Of a stretch of DNA of 64,000 nucleotides, positions 1 to 8,199 are shown in pieces. The position numbers and the translations under genes are program-made. The notes under the pieces are model-generated. The model searched no databases, was not told the origin of the DNA, and saw nothing but the letters and a program-made list of their open reading frames with translations. How positions within the stretch are numbered: the first letter of the stretch is position 1; each line of letters starts with the position of its first letter. Source of the stretch: Mesorhizobium qingshengii (GTDB taxonomy: Bacteria > Pseudomonadota > Alphaproteobacteria > Rhizobiales > Rhizobiaceae); NCBI RefSeq assembly GCF_900103325.1, contig NZ_FMXM01000002.1, forward strand, positions 496,001 through 560,000, in the 5' to 3' direction.

Positions 1-1292
1 AATGCGCCGAGCCCGTCGTGCGGATCGTCCTGGCGCGCGAACAAGTAGAAAGCCAGCACTTCACCGCCCGGTCCTCGCGCTACGGAAAACCGGTGCGGCA
101 GACGCTGAATCCAAGCCTCGATACGTGTGCGCTCGTCGCCGCCGTCGCGGAGATCGACGATGTCCAGAATTTGCTGGAAATCGTCAGCGCGGGCCGCCTC
201 GACGGGCGGCGCTTCCGCTTCCGGAGGAAAGAACGCATTTCGAAGTGCGGGCTGCTCCAGCAGGTGGAGAAGATCGGCCATGTGCCGCCATCGGCCGGAG
301 CGCCCCGAACTGCGAAGGCGTTTGACGATCCAGTCTGCCGCGATCTTGCGCCACAGCTGATAGCGTTCGGCTTCAACGCCAGACATCCAATCGACTATGG
401 CCCGCCGCACCGGCTCCGCGATATAGATTCCTTCCGCGTCGCGCGTCGCGAATGGCAAGGCTTCGACAGCCTCGAGCAGCGAAAGCTGTACCGGCTCTTC
501 AGTTTGCAGAATGGCTGACACCAGGGCTCGGTTTGCGCGTCGAACAATGGCGCATGCTTCGACAGCCCGTCGCAACTGGATGTCTCCTATGGCATTCAGG
601 ATGGCGTTGGCGAGTTCGCCGGCGTCGCGTGCGGTGCCGAGCGAGCCGGTGCGCGCGGCGTGGATCGCCATGTGCAGGCCAAGAGGATGACCGCCGGTCA
701 AGGCCCAAATGCGCTCGGCTGTTTCCGGCGACAGACCCGCCGCACCAACCACTGCATCGCTTTGGGATCTCGGAAGCGCGCCGAGCTTGATATCAACGAA
801 ATACCGTCCGTAGTCCGACGACCAAGCCGGCGGTGGAACGGCTGTGCCTGCTAAAACGAAACGCGTGCTTGCGGGCAGAGCAGGCAAAAGCTCGGCCCGA
901 AGCCATGAACTCGCCAAGCGCCAAGTATCGACATCGTCGATCATCACGACCGTGATTTCCTTGATGCTTGTCAGCGCATCCGCCAAATCGGCAACCGTTC
1001 GGGTGACTTCGTTGCCAAGCGCTCGACCCATCACAGCCAGGATTGTCGAGGGGGTGGGTTCCACTGATCCTGCTGCAATTTTGAGCCGTCGGACTCCGTC
1101 ATCTTCGCGGAGAGTAGCTTCGAGCGCTGAAACGAGCGCCGTCTTGCCGATGCCGGCGGGGCCGTGAAGGTAGACGACGATCGGTCCACCCGGAGCCGTT
1201 ACCTGACGCAGAAGGCGCAATTCCGAATCGCGTCCTGCCAAAGAAGAACGGCGCTCTGCCCGTATCAGGTCGGCGATCGTGGCCGAAGTCAT
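1..1292 (-). CDS. STAND/AAA-type ATPase protein, 3' end off window
   Basis: The minus strand is open from an ATG at 1292 to the window edge, about 430 codons, so the gene is partial at its C-terminus. Reading that frame shows a Walker A motif GPAGIGKT at residues 44-51 and a Walker B VVMIDDVD at about 115-122. An ALTGGHPLGLHMA segment follows, typical of the end of a STAND NTPase module in MalT/LuxR-like regulators. Such proteins are usually NTP-driven switches, with the effector (often HTH or a second enzymatic domain) at the far end, which is outside this window. The last visible stretch (about residues 400-430, with VARGPGGEVLAFYLFA) could begin a second domain. The start is chosen because it directly precedes the nucleotide-binding module; an alternative ATG at 1308 is in another frame. 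Specific role unknown. Confidence 0.75.
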   Translation of the reverse strand, partial: MTSATIADLIRAERRSSLAGRDSELRLLRQVTAPGGPIVVYLHGPAGIGKTALVSALEATLREDDGVRRLKIAAGSVEPTPSTILAVMGRALGNEVTRTVADLADALTSIKEITVVMIDDVDTWRLASSWLRAELLPALPASTRFVLAGTAVPPPAWSSDYGRYFVDIKLGALPRSQSDAVVGAAGLSPETAERIWALTGGHPLGLHMAIHAARTGSLGTARDAGELANAILNAIGDIQLRRAVEACAIVRRANRALVSAILQTEEPVQLSLLEAVEALPFATRDAEGIYIAEPVRRAIVDWMSGVEAERYQLWRKIAADWIVKRLRSSGRSGRWRHMADLLHLLEQPALRNAFFPPEAEAPPVEAARADDFQQILDIVDLRDGGDERTRIEAWIQRLPHRFSVARGPGGEVLAFYLFARQDDPHDGLGA

Positions 1293-1522
1293 GGAGCAAA
1301 GTTCTCATCGATTACTCATCGGCTCATCATGACCTTATCGAACCGCTCAGTCTACTAAGGCCGCACTGAGAAGGGCGGCCGCCGCAGGAAAGGCCGCCTT
1401 CCAGGCAGACGATCCGCGTCGAATGGGGTCGCGGAAACGGTATCGGTTGTCCTTCAGGCCATGGCTGGCTGCCAAGGCCACCGCGGTCTCGGGAAGGAAC
1501 CAACTCAGAAAGGAAAGAGATC

Positions 1523-1957
1523 ATGAATGAACTCAACACCAGGATCGGTCGCCGCAGGCCCGTCCCCAGCGATCGCGGTGTGCGGCGCACAGCCACGCCG
1601 ACCGCACTGTTGTTTCGTTTTCCTTTCGCCGGGCCTTGGGGAGAGGAACTGGCGCAAGCCTCGCAAGCACTAGCCAGCGACATCGCCAATCAGGAAGGGC
1701 TTGTTTGGAAGATCTGGCTGGAAGACCGTGAAACGGAGCAGGCCGGGGGCATCTACCTGTTCGAGGATGCCGCAACGGCGAGCCGATATCGGGAAAAGCA
1801 CGAGCGGCGGCTTGCCTCCATGGGACTTACCGGGGTCATGGTGGATGCCTTCTCGGTCAATACCGAGCTATCGGTTCTGACCATGGCGCGGGCCGCGCTC
1901 GGCGAACCCAACGCTTCAGAAATTCCTTCGATGGCCACGATGACGATACGGCCATGA
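1523..1957 (+). CDS. YdhR-like putative monooxygenase
   Basis: A 144-residue protein. From about residue 30 it matches the YdhR/ABM-fold monooxygenase pattern: FRFPFAGPWGEEL, then GLVWKIWLEDRE, GGIYLFEDAATASRY and a C-terminal segment on ITELSVL-like residues. These are small dimeric alpha/beta-barrel proteins proposed to oxidise aromatic substrates, but the family reaction is poorly defined. The first 28 residues are basic and have no family counterpart, so translation might begin later; the ATG at 1523 has a good ribosome site (AGGAAAGAG). It lies 63 bases before a nitronate monooxygenase gene on the same strand and is probably co-transcribed, suggesting a joint oxidative detoxification role (inference). 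Confidence 0.75.
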   Translation: MNELNTRIGRRRPVPSDRGVRRTATPTALLFRFPFAGPWGEELAQASQALASDIANQEGLVWKIWLEDRETEQAGGIYLFEDAATASRYREKHERRLASMGLTGVMVDAFSVNTELSVLTMARAALGEPNASEIPSMATMTIRP

Positions 1958-2020
1958 CGATCAAACCCCGGACGGCGCGATACGCGCAGGCCGCCCTCGA
2001 TTACATCAAAGGATACAGCT

Positions 2021-3031
2021 ATGATTTCGACATCCATTATGCGGGACTTTGGGCTCGCGACGCCGATCGTCAATGCAGGCATGGCGATGATCGCCCGTCC
2101 CGCTCTCGCGGCCGCTGTGTGCGAATCCGGTGGGCTTGGCACGATCGGCTCCGACATCAACCCGCCCCAAATCCTGCGCGATCTCATCCGGAAGACCAAG
2201 GCACTTACGAAGCGGCCCTTCGGCGTCGACCTGATCGGCGACTTCGTCACCGACGAACACATATCCGTCCTGCTTGAGGAACAGGTGGCGCTCGCGATCT
2301 TCTTTTGGACGTTGCCGACCTCGGAGCATGTCGGACGGCTGAAGCACGCCGGCATCAAGGTCTGGATGCAGGTCGGCCGCGTCGCGGAAGCTGAGCAAGC
2401 GGTCGCCCTCGGCGCCGAAGCACTTGTCGTCCAGGGTGCCGAGGCGGGCGGCCACAATCGGGCTGAAGCCTCCACTATGACTCTATTTCCTCGCATTCGC
2501 CGACTTCTCCCGGGCCTGCCGCTGCTTGCCGCAGGCGGCATAGTGGATGGCACGACCATGGCCGCGGCGCTCGCTCTCGGTGCTGACGCAGTCTGGTGCG
2601 GCAGCCGTTTCCTCGCTTCGCTGGAGGCCGAGGCGCACGATGACTACAAGGCCCGCGTGCAAGCTGCCGATGTGGCCGATACGGCGATCCTGTCCATCTA
2701 CGGCCCCGAGTGGCCCGATCAGCCCATGCGGGCCATCGTCAATGACGGCGCACGCGCGGCGCTGGGGCGGGAAGCCGAAGCCACCAGGGATGCAGAAGGC
2801 CAGGTCATCGGCTCTACCGTCCTGAACGGCCAGACAATCCCGGTGCCGCGCTACAGCGCCATCCTGCCGACGCCCGATTTCGACGGCGACATAGAGCAGG
2901 CATGCCTGACGGCCGGACAAGGCGCCGGAAACATCGACGAAGTTCTGCCTGCGGGCGAGATAGTCCGGCGCATGACGGCCGAGGCAAAGTCAGTGGTCCG
3001 CCGTCTGGCTGGCATGGTGGAAGCCGCCTGA
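2021..3031 (+). CDS. Nitronate monooxygenase (2-nitropropane dioxygenase family)
   Basis: 336 residues, full length for the family. It is an FMN-dependent TIM barrel that oxidises alkyl nitronates such as propionate 3-nitronate to the semialdehyde and nitrite. Visible hallmarks are the N-terminal TPIVNAGMAMIA, the QGAEAGGH segment with the likely catalytic His145, the phosphate-binding LLAAGGIVDGTTMAAALALGADAVWCGSRF and a C-terminal segment ending in RRLAGMVEAA. The ATG at 2021 has an AAAGGA ribosome site. It follows the YdhR-like gene closely and probably shares its transcript. Physiological substrate in this organism is not evident. Confidence 0.88.
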   Translation: MISTSIMRDFGLATPIVNAGMAMIARPALAAAVCESGGLGTIGSDINPPQILRDLIRKTKALTKRPFGVDLIGDFVTDEHISVLLEEQVALAIFFWTLPTSEHVGRLKHAGIKVWMQVGRVAEAEQAVALGAEALVVQGAEAGGHNRAEASTMTLFPRIRRLLPGLPLLAAGGIVDGTTMAAALALGADAVWCGSRFLASLEAEAHDDYKARVQAADVADTAILSIYGPEWPDQPMRAIVNDGARAALGREAEATRDAEGQVIGSTVLNGQTIPVPRYSAILPTPDFDGDIEQACLTAGQGAGNIDEVLPAGEIVRRMTAEAKSVVRRLAGMVEAA

Positions 3032-3089
3032 CGCGCGGCCCTCACAGAACCATTCGCAACGATCATCCCGGCAGTGCGCGCGCTCCGGC

Positions 3090-3225
3090 TGAGCGAACAG
3101 CCGGGTCGCGCAAACGCGCTGATGCTGTTGAGCAGTGGCTGTCGCCCACCCAGAACCAGTGATCGTCGCCGGGGACCTCAATGAAGCGCGCGCCTGGGAT
3201 CTTGGCCGCGAGGAACCGCCCCGGC
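3090..3225 (-). pseudogene. Remnant of alpha/beta-hydrolase C-terminus
   Basis: On the minus strand around 3140-3220 one frame reads RFLAAKIPGARFIEVPGDDH followed by WFWVGD. This is the typical end of the alpha/beta-hydrolase domain found alone or fused to class III adenylate cyclases, with the catalytic His in GDDH. Immediately after VGD the similarity continues in a different frame as QPLLNSISAFARP, which fits the family's closing helix. The shift of frame and the lack of any upstream hydrolase domain mark it as a decayed fragment. No function expected. Confidence 0.5.
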
Positions 3226-3545
3226 CTCGGCGAGGGTGATCAGGAGCGCTGCCGCCTTGCGCAGGGCGAGTTCCACCCGCCACCCGCTGAGACGGAACTC
3301 CGGAAAACCCAGAAGTCGGAGCTTCGATCCCTCCATCGATCCGTACGCGGCCGCGGGGGACGCTGAGGGGACGCCGGCCTTCTATGTACCCAGGGGACGT
3401 CGGGCCAAGTGGGCCCGATCAGGAGACTCCCTTGGAGCGAGAAATGTCACGGATCGATACTCTCCCCCACCATCGTACGGCCGAGCCTGATTTCGGGGAT
3501 GGCGCGCCTTTCGGCGCCGCGAACACCGGGTAAGGAGGCTGAGAC
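3226..3545. other. Intergenic stretch, no gene recognised
   Basis: Between the hydrolase remnant and the methyltransferase gene no reading frame has plausible coding character on either strand. The only clear signal is a strong ribosome binding site (GTAAGGAGG, ending near 3538) that belongs to the gene starting at 3546. Probably decayed DNA plus the promoter of that gene. Confidence 0.4.
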
Positions 3546-4208
3546 ATGTGCCAATCCTGCCTCTCCTGGTACGCACGCTGCATTGCTCCCTACCTCGTCG
3601 ACGCCGGCTGTTCGGCCAACGCATTCGCCCACATGCGAAGGCGCATGATCCCGCGGGCAGAGGGCGTTGTCGTCGAAGTTGGCTTCGGGTCTGGCCTGAA
3701 CCTTCCCTACTATGACGCCGCCAGGGTGGCGCTGTTGGTCGGCGTCGATCCAGACGGCACTATGCTCGGCCTGGCCGGACCGAAGAGCCGTTCCCTGCCA
3801 TTCGACGTCGAATGCCTCCGGGCCAGCGGCGAGAGCCTGCCGTTGGCCGATGCCTTCGCCGACACCGTCGTCGTGACCTATGCCTTCTGCACAATTCCGG
3901 ACCCCGAGGCAGCGCTGACCGAAATCCGGCGCATCCTGAAGCCGACGGGCCGGCTGATCTTCATCGAACACGGCCAGGCCGAGGGGCCGCGTTGCCGCAG
4001 ATGGCAGGAGCGCCTGAACCGGCCGTGGGGATCGCTCGCTGGTGGCTGCCACCTCAACCGCGATCCCTTGCGGTTGATCTGCGGGGCGGGCTTCCGCCTG
4101 GTTGAAGAGGAGCGCGGGCGGTTCCCCCTGCACTTCTGGCAATTGGGAAGCCACTACGCTGGTGTCGCGGCACCCGACAAGTTGACGGACCTGATGATGC
4201 GGGTCTAG
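3546..4208 (+). CDS. Class I SAM-dependent methyltransferase
   Basis: 220 residues. The SAM-binding motif I is clear (VVEVGFGSGLNLPYY, residues about 42-56), followed by an acidic turn in LVGVDPDGTML, the motif LPLADAFADTVVVTYAFCTI and the post-motif LKPTGRLIFIEHG. This is the Methyltransf_11 (UbiE/METTL7-like) architecture acting on small lipophilic or thiol substrates. The N-terminus has a CQSC pair, and residues after 145 (CRRWQERLNRPW, GGCHLNRDP) match the METTL7-like subgroup. Start at 3546 is supported by GGAGG nine bases upstream. Stands alone; substrate unknown. Confidence 0.82.
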   Translation: MCQSCLSWYARCIAPYLVDAGCSANAFAHMRRRMIPRAEGVVVEVGFGSGLNLPYYDAARVALLVGVDPDGTMLGLAGPKSRSLPFDVECLRASGESLPLADAFADTVVVTYAFCTIPDPEAALTEIRRILKPTGRLIFIEHGQAEGPRCRRWQERLNRPWGSLAGGCHLNRDPLRLICGAGFRLVEEERGRFPLHFWQLGSHYAGVAAPDKLTDLMMRV

Positions 4209-4419
4209 CCAGGCCTGTGCCTCGTTATCTCTTCAAGGCGGCCACAACGCTTGGCGCCTCACCTCGGCATGACCCTTCTCCCCGCATTTGGCGTCGCTTT
4301 CGCAAATGGCGCGATGGGGCCTTGCGCGGGTAGCAGAAGGCTATGTGAGCTATGTCATAGTCTATTGCAGGGCATCTTCATTAGCATAGTTGCATATTCT
4401 GCTACATGGGAGGAAAGCG

Positions 4420-4698
4420 GTGGCTCGTCCCCAACGCGACATCGGCGGTTATCTGACCAGCTACGGCGGGCTCTCGGGAACCCGAGTGGAAGTGTTTGAG
4501 GCCGACGGCGAGTGGTTCGTGCGTATTGTCGAGCATGACGAAGAGCGCACCTACTCTTTTGCGCTGAAATCATTCGCCATGGCATTCGCGGAAAGCCAGA
4601 GGATTCACATCAAGCCCCCCACGGTCGTGCGGCTGGAGCGCAACCCATCGCTCCTGTTCACACATGGCCGGTTCACGGCGGCGAACGATCGATTCTAG
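4420..4698 (+). CDS. Small hypothetical protein
   Basis: 92 residues from a GTG at 4420, chosen because a perfect ribosome site GGAGGAAA ends four bases upstream; a TTG at 4390 would add ten residues but has no such site. The sequence is polar and globular (VEVFEADGEWFVRIVEHDEE, then a basic tail), with no membrane segment or recognisable motif. The upstream 200 bases (4209-4419) are AT-richer than the surroundings and hold no other gene, consistent with a promoter. Function unknown. Confidence 0.6.
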   Translation: MARPQRDIGGYLTSYGGLSGTRVEVFEADGEWFVRIVEHDEERTYSFALKSFAMAFAESQRIHIKPPTVVRLERNPSLLFTHGRFTAANDRF

Positions 4699-4996
4699 GA
4701 TGCCGCGAGACGTGGGGGCGTCCGCGCCCTCCCCTGCCATTTTGCAATGCGTGCCGACCGCCTTTGCCCTTCATTGACAACGGGGGCAGCGGAGTCCCGC
4801 CCCCTCGACAGAGACGAGTTCGGCGAAGGCGACGATTGGAGTGGCACCTTTCCGCGACGGCACTATTTCTTGATATTTTAGAATCAGCTAATTTTATGCG
4901 GTGGCGGGACCCCAACCCTGCCAAGGCCGGCGCTCGATGGAGCCACCCTGACCCGAGGGCGTCGGCCGCATTCTGCTGGGCGGAAGCAGGCCAGCC
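4699..4996. other. Intergenic stretch, nothing recognised
   Basis: About 300 bases between two small genes on opposite strands (convergent). An open frame on the plus strand here is rich in Arg and Pro and looks like a non-coding shadow. An AT-rich patch lies near 4864-4900. No repeat, RNA or terminator could be supported. Confidence 0.3.
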
Positions 4997-5188
4997 CTAT
5001 ATTCCCGAACCTCGGTACTGTGCGGCCTCCATCCACAATGCAAGCGCAAGGGCAGGAGTACGGCCTTTCACCTCATATTCACGACCCCGATACGCTCCTG
5101 CCGCAATCCAGACGGTCTTTGACCGCTGATAGATCGTAATGCCCCTTGCGCCCGCCCAATTGCACAATTCTTCGTCATTTCGATGCAT
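4997..5188 (-). CDS. Small hypothetical protein
   Basis: 63 residues from the ATG at 5188; in-frame starts at 5200 (ATG) and 5245 (GTG) are possible, and no start has a strong ribosome site. The chain reads like a compact single-domain protein (DEELCNWAGARGITIYQRSK, then VWIAAGAYRGREYEVKGR), with amphipathic helices and a central beta-hairpin, quite unlike the Arg/Pro-rich shadow frames around it. The pattern resembles small rhizobial proteins of unknown function remembered from Mesorhizobium genomes, which cannot be verified here. Function unknown. Confidence 0.5.
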   Translation of the reverse strand: MHRNDEELCNWAGARGITIYQRSKTVWIAAGAYRGREYEVKGRTPALALALWMEAAQYRGSGI

Positions 5189-5293
5189 TAGCCCAGCCAT
5201 TTCCCCATCAGGGATGTGGAAGCAATTATGGTGCTGGAGGTGCACTGGCTGTAGAGCTGCCCGCCACTCATCGTCACAACATGCGGCCGGCGC

Positions 5294-5458
5294 TTAACAG
5301 TCCTTCTCGCCGTTTGGATTTGGAACCGGCGCCTCTCGCACATCTCGCGGTGGCGGATCGACATGTTCAAGCTCCGGCGGTGCTTCCTTGTCACGGCGAC
5401 GGACGGGTGCCTTCTCCTGGTCGGATTTCGGTGACGGATCTTTGACTTTGTTTGGCAT
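5294..5458 (-). CDS. Very small charged proline-rich protein
   Basis: 54 residues beginning MPNKVKDPSPKSDQEKAPV. It is below the usual length cut-off but has a textbook ribosome site (GGGAGGAAG, about seven bases before the ATG at 5458) and a clean stop at 5294. The whole chain is Lys/Arg/Glu/Pro-rich with no hydrophobic core, so it is probably intrinsically disordered. It lies 105 bases upstream of, and co-directional with, the small hypothetical gene at 4997-5188. Function unknown. Confidence 0.55.
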   Translation of the reverse strand: MPNKVKDPSPKSDQEKAPVRRRDKEAPPELEHVDPPPRDVREAPVPNPNGEKDC

Positions 5459-5603
5459 ATCCACTTCCTCCCATCCCCCGAAACCGGATCGCCGCTCTTT
5501 TGTTCCCGGCCAAGAGACCCCCCACCGAGGCAGCGGGCCATATAACCAACTTGACGACTTGATCAGGGGCGGTTTTGCGTTCGTCCGGGACCGCCGCGGG
5601 GAC

Positions 5604-5642
5604 CAGCCCGCTGCCGGGACTTTTGGGGGTAGCAGCGGGCTG
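5604..5642. repeat. Long hairpin (11-bp stem)
   Basis: A perfect inverted repeat CAGCCCGCTGC (5604-5614) and GCAGCGGGCTG (5632-5642) around a 17-base loop containing TTTTGGGGG. There is no T-run after either arm, so a classical terminator is unlikely. It sits in the roughly 310-base gene-free stretch 5459-5768 between two divergently oriented small genes. Confidence 0.5.
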
Positions 5643-5729
5643 TCGGGTGTGGGAACCCAGGGAGCAGCGAAGGGCTGAATGAATTCGCTGTTCCCCGGTC
5701 AGCCTACGGGACTAGGCTCAGATGCGCGA

Positions 5730-5745
5730 CTTACGGATTCGTAAG
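5730..5745. promoter_or_regulatory. Inverted repeat CTTACG-N4-CGTAAG
   Basis: Perfect 6-bp arms with a 4-base centre, 24 bases upstream of the start of the small membrane protein gene at 5769. Its position fits an operator or a short leader hairpin; no regulator in the window is clearly linked to it. Confidence 0.35.
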
Positions 5746-5768
5746 GAACAGGCCGGTTTGGGGGATAC

Positions 5769-5963
5769 ATGATCACTACGATGTTCCGCTGGGGCGTGAT
5801 CCTGGGCGTCGTCGGCTTTGTCGGCGGGTTCATTGGACCGCTCATCTTCACGCCCGAGGCCAACCAGGGACCGCTGCTCGGCATCTTCATTACCGGGCCA
5901 CTCGGGTTCGTTCTCGGCCTGGTGGTCGGGCTGGTACTTTCGTTGCGGCGACGTCGCTACTGA
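5769..5963 (+). CDS. Small integral membrane protein
   Basis: 64 residues with two predicted membrane spans: residues about 8-28 (GVILGVVGFVGGFIGPLIF) and about 36-58 (LLGIFITGPLGFVLGLVVGL), separated by a short TPEANQGP loop and closed by a basic RRRRY tail that should face the cytoplasm. A GGGGGAT ribosome site precedes the ATG. A glycine-rich hairpin of this type is common in uncharacterised alphaproteobacterial proteins. Function unknown; stands alone. Confidence 0.65.
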   Translation: MITTMFRWGVILGVVGFVGGFIGPLIFTPEANQGPLLGIFITGPLGFVLGLVVGLVLSLRRRRY

Positions 5964-6188
5964 CATTCATTCAAGCGCGCCTGCTGGGGGCGAAGCTCGC
6001 CTTGGCAGTGCTTGTGGTGGATATTCCCGCGCCTCTCCGACCGGGATTGTCATTATATTAGCCAAGGCGCATATTGTTCCGGCAGCCGGGCCCTCGATAG
6101 ACCCCTGCGATTAGGTAAAAGAAAAATAGGTCTCGTGTTGTTCAACAATTTGAGCTGTCGCGAGACAATAAGATTGGGAGGAATGCCC

Positions 6189-6503
6189 ATGAAAGTGACT
6201 GTATTGGCTAACTACGAGCCTCATGCCGCCAAAGGACTGATACAGGGCTCGGACCGGGAAGCTGCCGTCAAGGCGCTTTTTGAGAGCGTCGGCGGCAGAG
6301 TGGCCAGCATGATGTTTACGCGCGGCATCTATGACATCGTCATCAACGGCGAGGTGCCGGATCAATCCGCTGGGATGGGCTTAACGCTAGCAGTGCGGGC
6401 AAGCGGCTCGGTGAGCGACCTTGTCGTGCTCGAAGAACTTGACATGAAAGCCGTGATCGCAGCCGCCAAAAAGGCTGCCGGCGCTTACAAGCCCGCCGGC
6501 TGA
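6189..6503 (+). CDS. GYD domain protein
   Basis: 104 residues of the GYD family (PF08734), small alpha/beta ferredoxin-like proteins of unknown biochemical role. Visible family features are the N-terminal strand MKVTVLANYEPHAAKGLIQG, the central GGRVASMMFTRGIYDIVINGE (where GYD is replaced by GIYD) and the C-terminal helix after SDLVVLEELDM. The ATG at 6189 is preferred over the one at 6183 because the GGGAGG ribosome site (6176-6181) then has seven-base spacing. A terminator hairpin follows at 6527. Monocistronic by context. Confidence 0.8.
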   Translation: MKVTVLANYEPHAAKGLIQGSDREAAVKALFESVGGRVASMMFTRGIYDIVINGEVPDQSAGMGLTLAVRASGSVSDLVVLEELDMKAVIAAAKKAAGAYKPAG

Positions 6504-6526
6504 ATTGGGAATCGCTGAACACATGA

Positions 6527-6562
6527 GGCAGCACGGTTTCATTTGACGCACCGTGCTGCCTT
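6527..6562 (+). terminator. Terminator-like hairpin after the GYD gene
   Basis: Perfect 11-bp inverted repeat GGCAGCACGGT (6527-6537) and ACCGTGCTGCC (6550-6560), loop of 12 bases, followed by TT. It lies 24 bases beyond the stop codon at 6503, the normal place for an intrinsic terminator, although the T-run is short. Confidence 0.6.
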
Positions 6563-6756
6563 CCGATCAGCGCTGTATCCTGGGCTACGTTTGCAAGTTT
6601 TGCCGAGATACGAACTGTCTGTTCATTCCCAGCTTACCTGTCACGCTCCGGCGGCCTTGCCACCTTGGGCGAAAGATAGGCCCGCTGCGGGAGCAACGGG
6701 CCATCGACTTGGGCAGTGGCGAATTGACCGATCGCGCGTCGGCATTGGGCAGGGAC

Positions 6757-6885
6757 CTAGTGTCCCCTATCACCCGGCTTGTGGCCCACGTCACGCGTGT
6801 CAGCCATGGTCAGACTTGTCGTGATTCCGACGGCGGTGGAGCAGAGGACGACGATAGCCAGAACCCTGAATATTGCACGTAGCAT
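6757..6885 (-). CDS. Very small secreted or membrane-anchored protein
   Basis: 42 residues from an ATG at 6885 with an excellent ribosome site (AGGAGG, five bases upstream). The first 25 residues are a basic start and hydrophobic core (MLRAIFRVLAIVVLCSTAVG), then a polar tail with HKPGDRGH. It could be a cleaved signal peptide releasing an approximately 17-residue peptide, or a single-pass membrane miniprotein. It is below the usual gene-finding length limit. Function unknown. Confidence 0.5.
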   Translation of the reverse strand: MLRAIFRVLAIVVLCSTAVGITTSLTMADTRDVGHKPGDRGH

Positions 6886-7413
6886 CTTAGCCTCCTGTTC
6901 GCCGAAACCGGCCTATCCAGCGTCGGGAACGCCGGAATTATACCTTCCTTTCTCAAGGGGATTTACGACACTCGGATACCTCAATCGGCTAACCTGGCAT
7001 GTCCTTTCGAGCGACTTCCCGCTGCATTTGCTCCTGTTTGTTCTGATCGAGACACCTTGCTGCGCGCGGTTTGCTTTGCCCCATCGGATGGCGACAGTTC
7101 CGACCAGCAGCGTCCAGCAGCCTCCAGCTTCCGCGATCACGCCATAACCCCGACCGTCCGAATAGGCCATGTGTGCGGGGCGGCGGACCTGACGGTTCGT
7201 CTGGCCGGTGTCACGTCTCTCCAAGACGCGGCTCCGGCCTACCGCGGCTTCCTGCAGCAAGAAAAAAGGCCGCTCCATTCGTCGCGTGGCCGCACCGGCC
7301 ACCTGCCCATGTCATCGACTCACCCAATTTAAGTCAGCGCGCCGTGCTTGAAAGCGCAGCGATCTCTGTTACTTGCGGCGTGGGGTTAGTGCGTTTGGCT
7401 TGGATAAGAAAAA
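6886..7413. other. Gene-poor stretch, nothing firmly recognised
   Basis: 528 bases with several overlapping open frames but none with a ribosome site and convincing composition. One minus-strand frame (start near 7170) begins with a plausible short hydrophobic peptide and then turns into low-quality sequence, possibly a decayed small membrane protein gene. No RNA gene or repeat was recognised. Confidence 0.3.
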
Positions 7414-7617
7414 TTGGCAACGGCTTTAGCGAATGCGGAATGCCCGCACTGTCATGGCAACGGCAGGGTTTTCGACTGCTCCAGGTGGTATGCGTCAAAG
7501 GGGCATTGTTGCCCGCAAGGAACCCATCAAACCGGTTGCCCGGGAAAGACGATCGCCTGTTCTGGATGTGCCGGCCTGGGGACGCTGGCAGAACCCAGGC
7601 TCAGTGCCGCGGCATAG
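7414..7617 (+). CDS. Possible zinc-ribbon mini-protein
   Basis: 67 residues with a CPHCHGNG motif near the N-terminus and a CSGCAGLGT motif about 35 residues later, plus further Cys/His between them. This CxxCxGxG pairing is the geometry of DnaJ-type zinc-binding repeats, so one zinc-ribbon fold is plausible. The start is a problem: an in-frame stop lies at 7405-7407 and the only early initiator is a TTG at 7414 with a weak site. It may therefore be a genuine small gene with a rare start or a gene that lost its beginning. Confidence 0.4.
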   Translation: MATALANAECPHCHGNGRVFDCSRWYASKGHCCPQGTHQTGCPGKTIACSGCAGLGTLAEPRLSAAA

Positions 7618-7764
7618 CCCTCGATCGGACAGCGGCAACCACGGAGCAACCCGGGCTCCGGGTGCGGCCGGACTAAGGACGCGGCCCGGCAGGCTTCTCG
7701 CCAAAGACCCTACCTTGCACGAGGATGGCCGCCGCGCGATGCTGGCACCCCTGTGGAGCGAATC

Positions 7765-8196
7765 ATGCGAAAAATTCTGATTCCTGGGCTGCTGCTCGCG
7801 GCGGTCCTTTCCGCAAACCCGGCTTGGGCACTGGACAGCAGCGGCACGCCCGTTATCGTCACCCCGCTTGCGTCACGCACTACAACCGCTTCCGGCCAGC
7901 CGATCATCCTGCCGGGGAAAAGCGTGCAGGTCCTGGTTTCGACCTATGACATCGCGCCGGGCGCCACCTTGCCGGTGCACAGGCATCCCTTTCCCCGCTA
8001 CGCCTATGTCGAGGCCGGGACGCTGAAGGTCACCAATGTCGAGAGCGGCAACAGCAACACCTACAAGACGGGCGATTTCATCATCGAAATGATCGGACAG
8101 TGGCACCAGGCCACCAATATCGGCGACGGTCCGGTCAAGCTGCTGGTGATCGATCAGGTCGAGGAAGGCGCCAAGAATACGGAGTTGCGCCAATAG
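7765..8196 (+). CDS. Secreted cupin-domain protein
   Basis: 143 residues. A signal peptide (MRKILIPGLLLAAVLSANPA, cut after AWA) indicates export to the periplasm. The rest is a single cupin barrel: motif 1 contains LPVHRHPFPRYAYVEAGTL with two metal-binding His and a Glu, and motif 2 contains IGQWHQATNIGDGPVKLLVI with a third His. Start at 7765 (not the GTG at 7753) gives a GGAG ribosome site at seven bases and the correct signal peptide. Cupins of this kind bind a metal and act as small oxygenases, isomerases or stress sensors; the reaction is not predictable. Confidence 0.75.
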   Translation: MRKILIPGLLLAAVLSANPAWALDSSGTPVIVTPLASRTTTASGQPIILPGKSVQVLVSTYDIAPGATLPVHRHPFPRYAYVEAGTLKVTNVESGNSNTYKTGDFIIEMIGQWHQATNIGDGPVKLLVIDQVEEGAKNTELRQ

Positions 8197-8199
8197 CGG

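Noticed and set aside
4764..5129. 121-codon plus-strand frame
   Set aside because: Arg/Pro-rich, no ribosome site, and antisense to the better minus-strand small gene.
6913..7170. Possible small membrane protein on the minus strand
   Set aside because: Plausible first 30 residues, but no ribosome site and the rest degenerates into Ser/Arg-rich sequence; at best a decayed gene.
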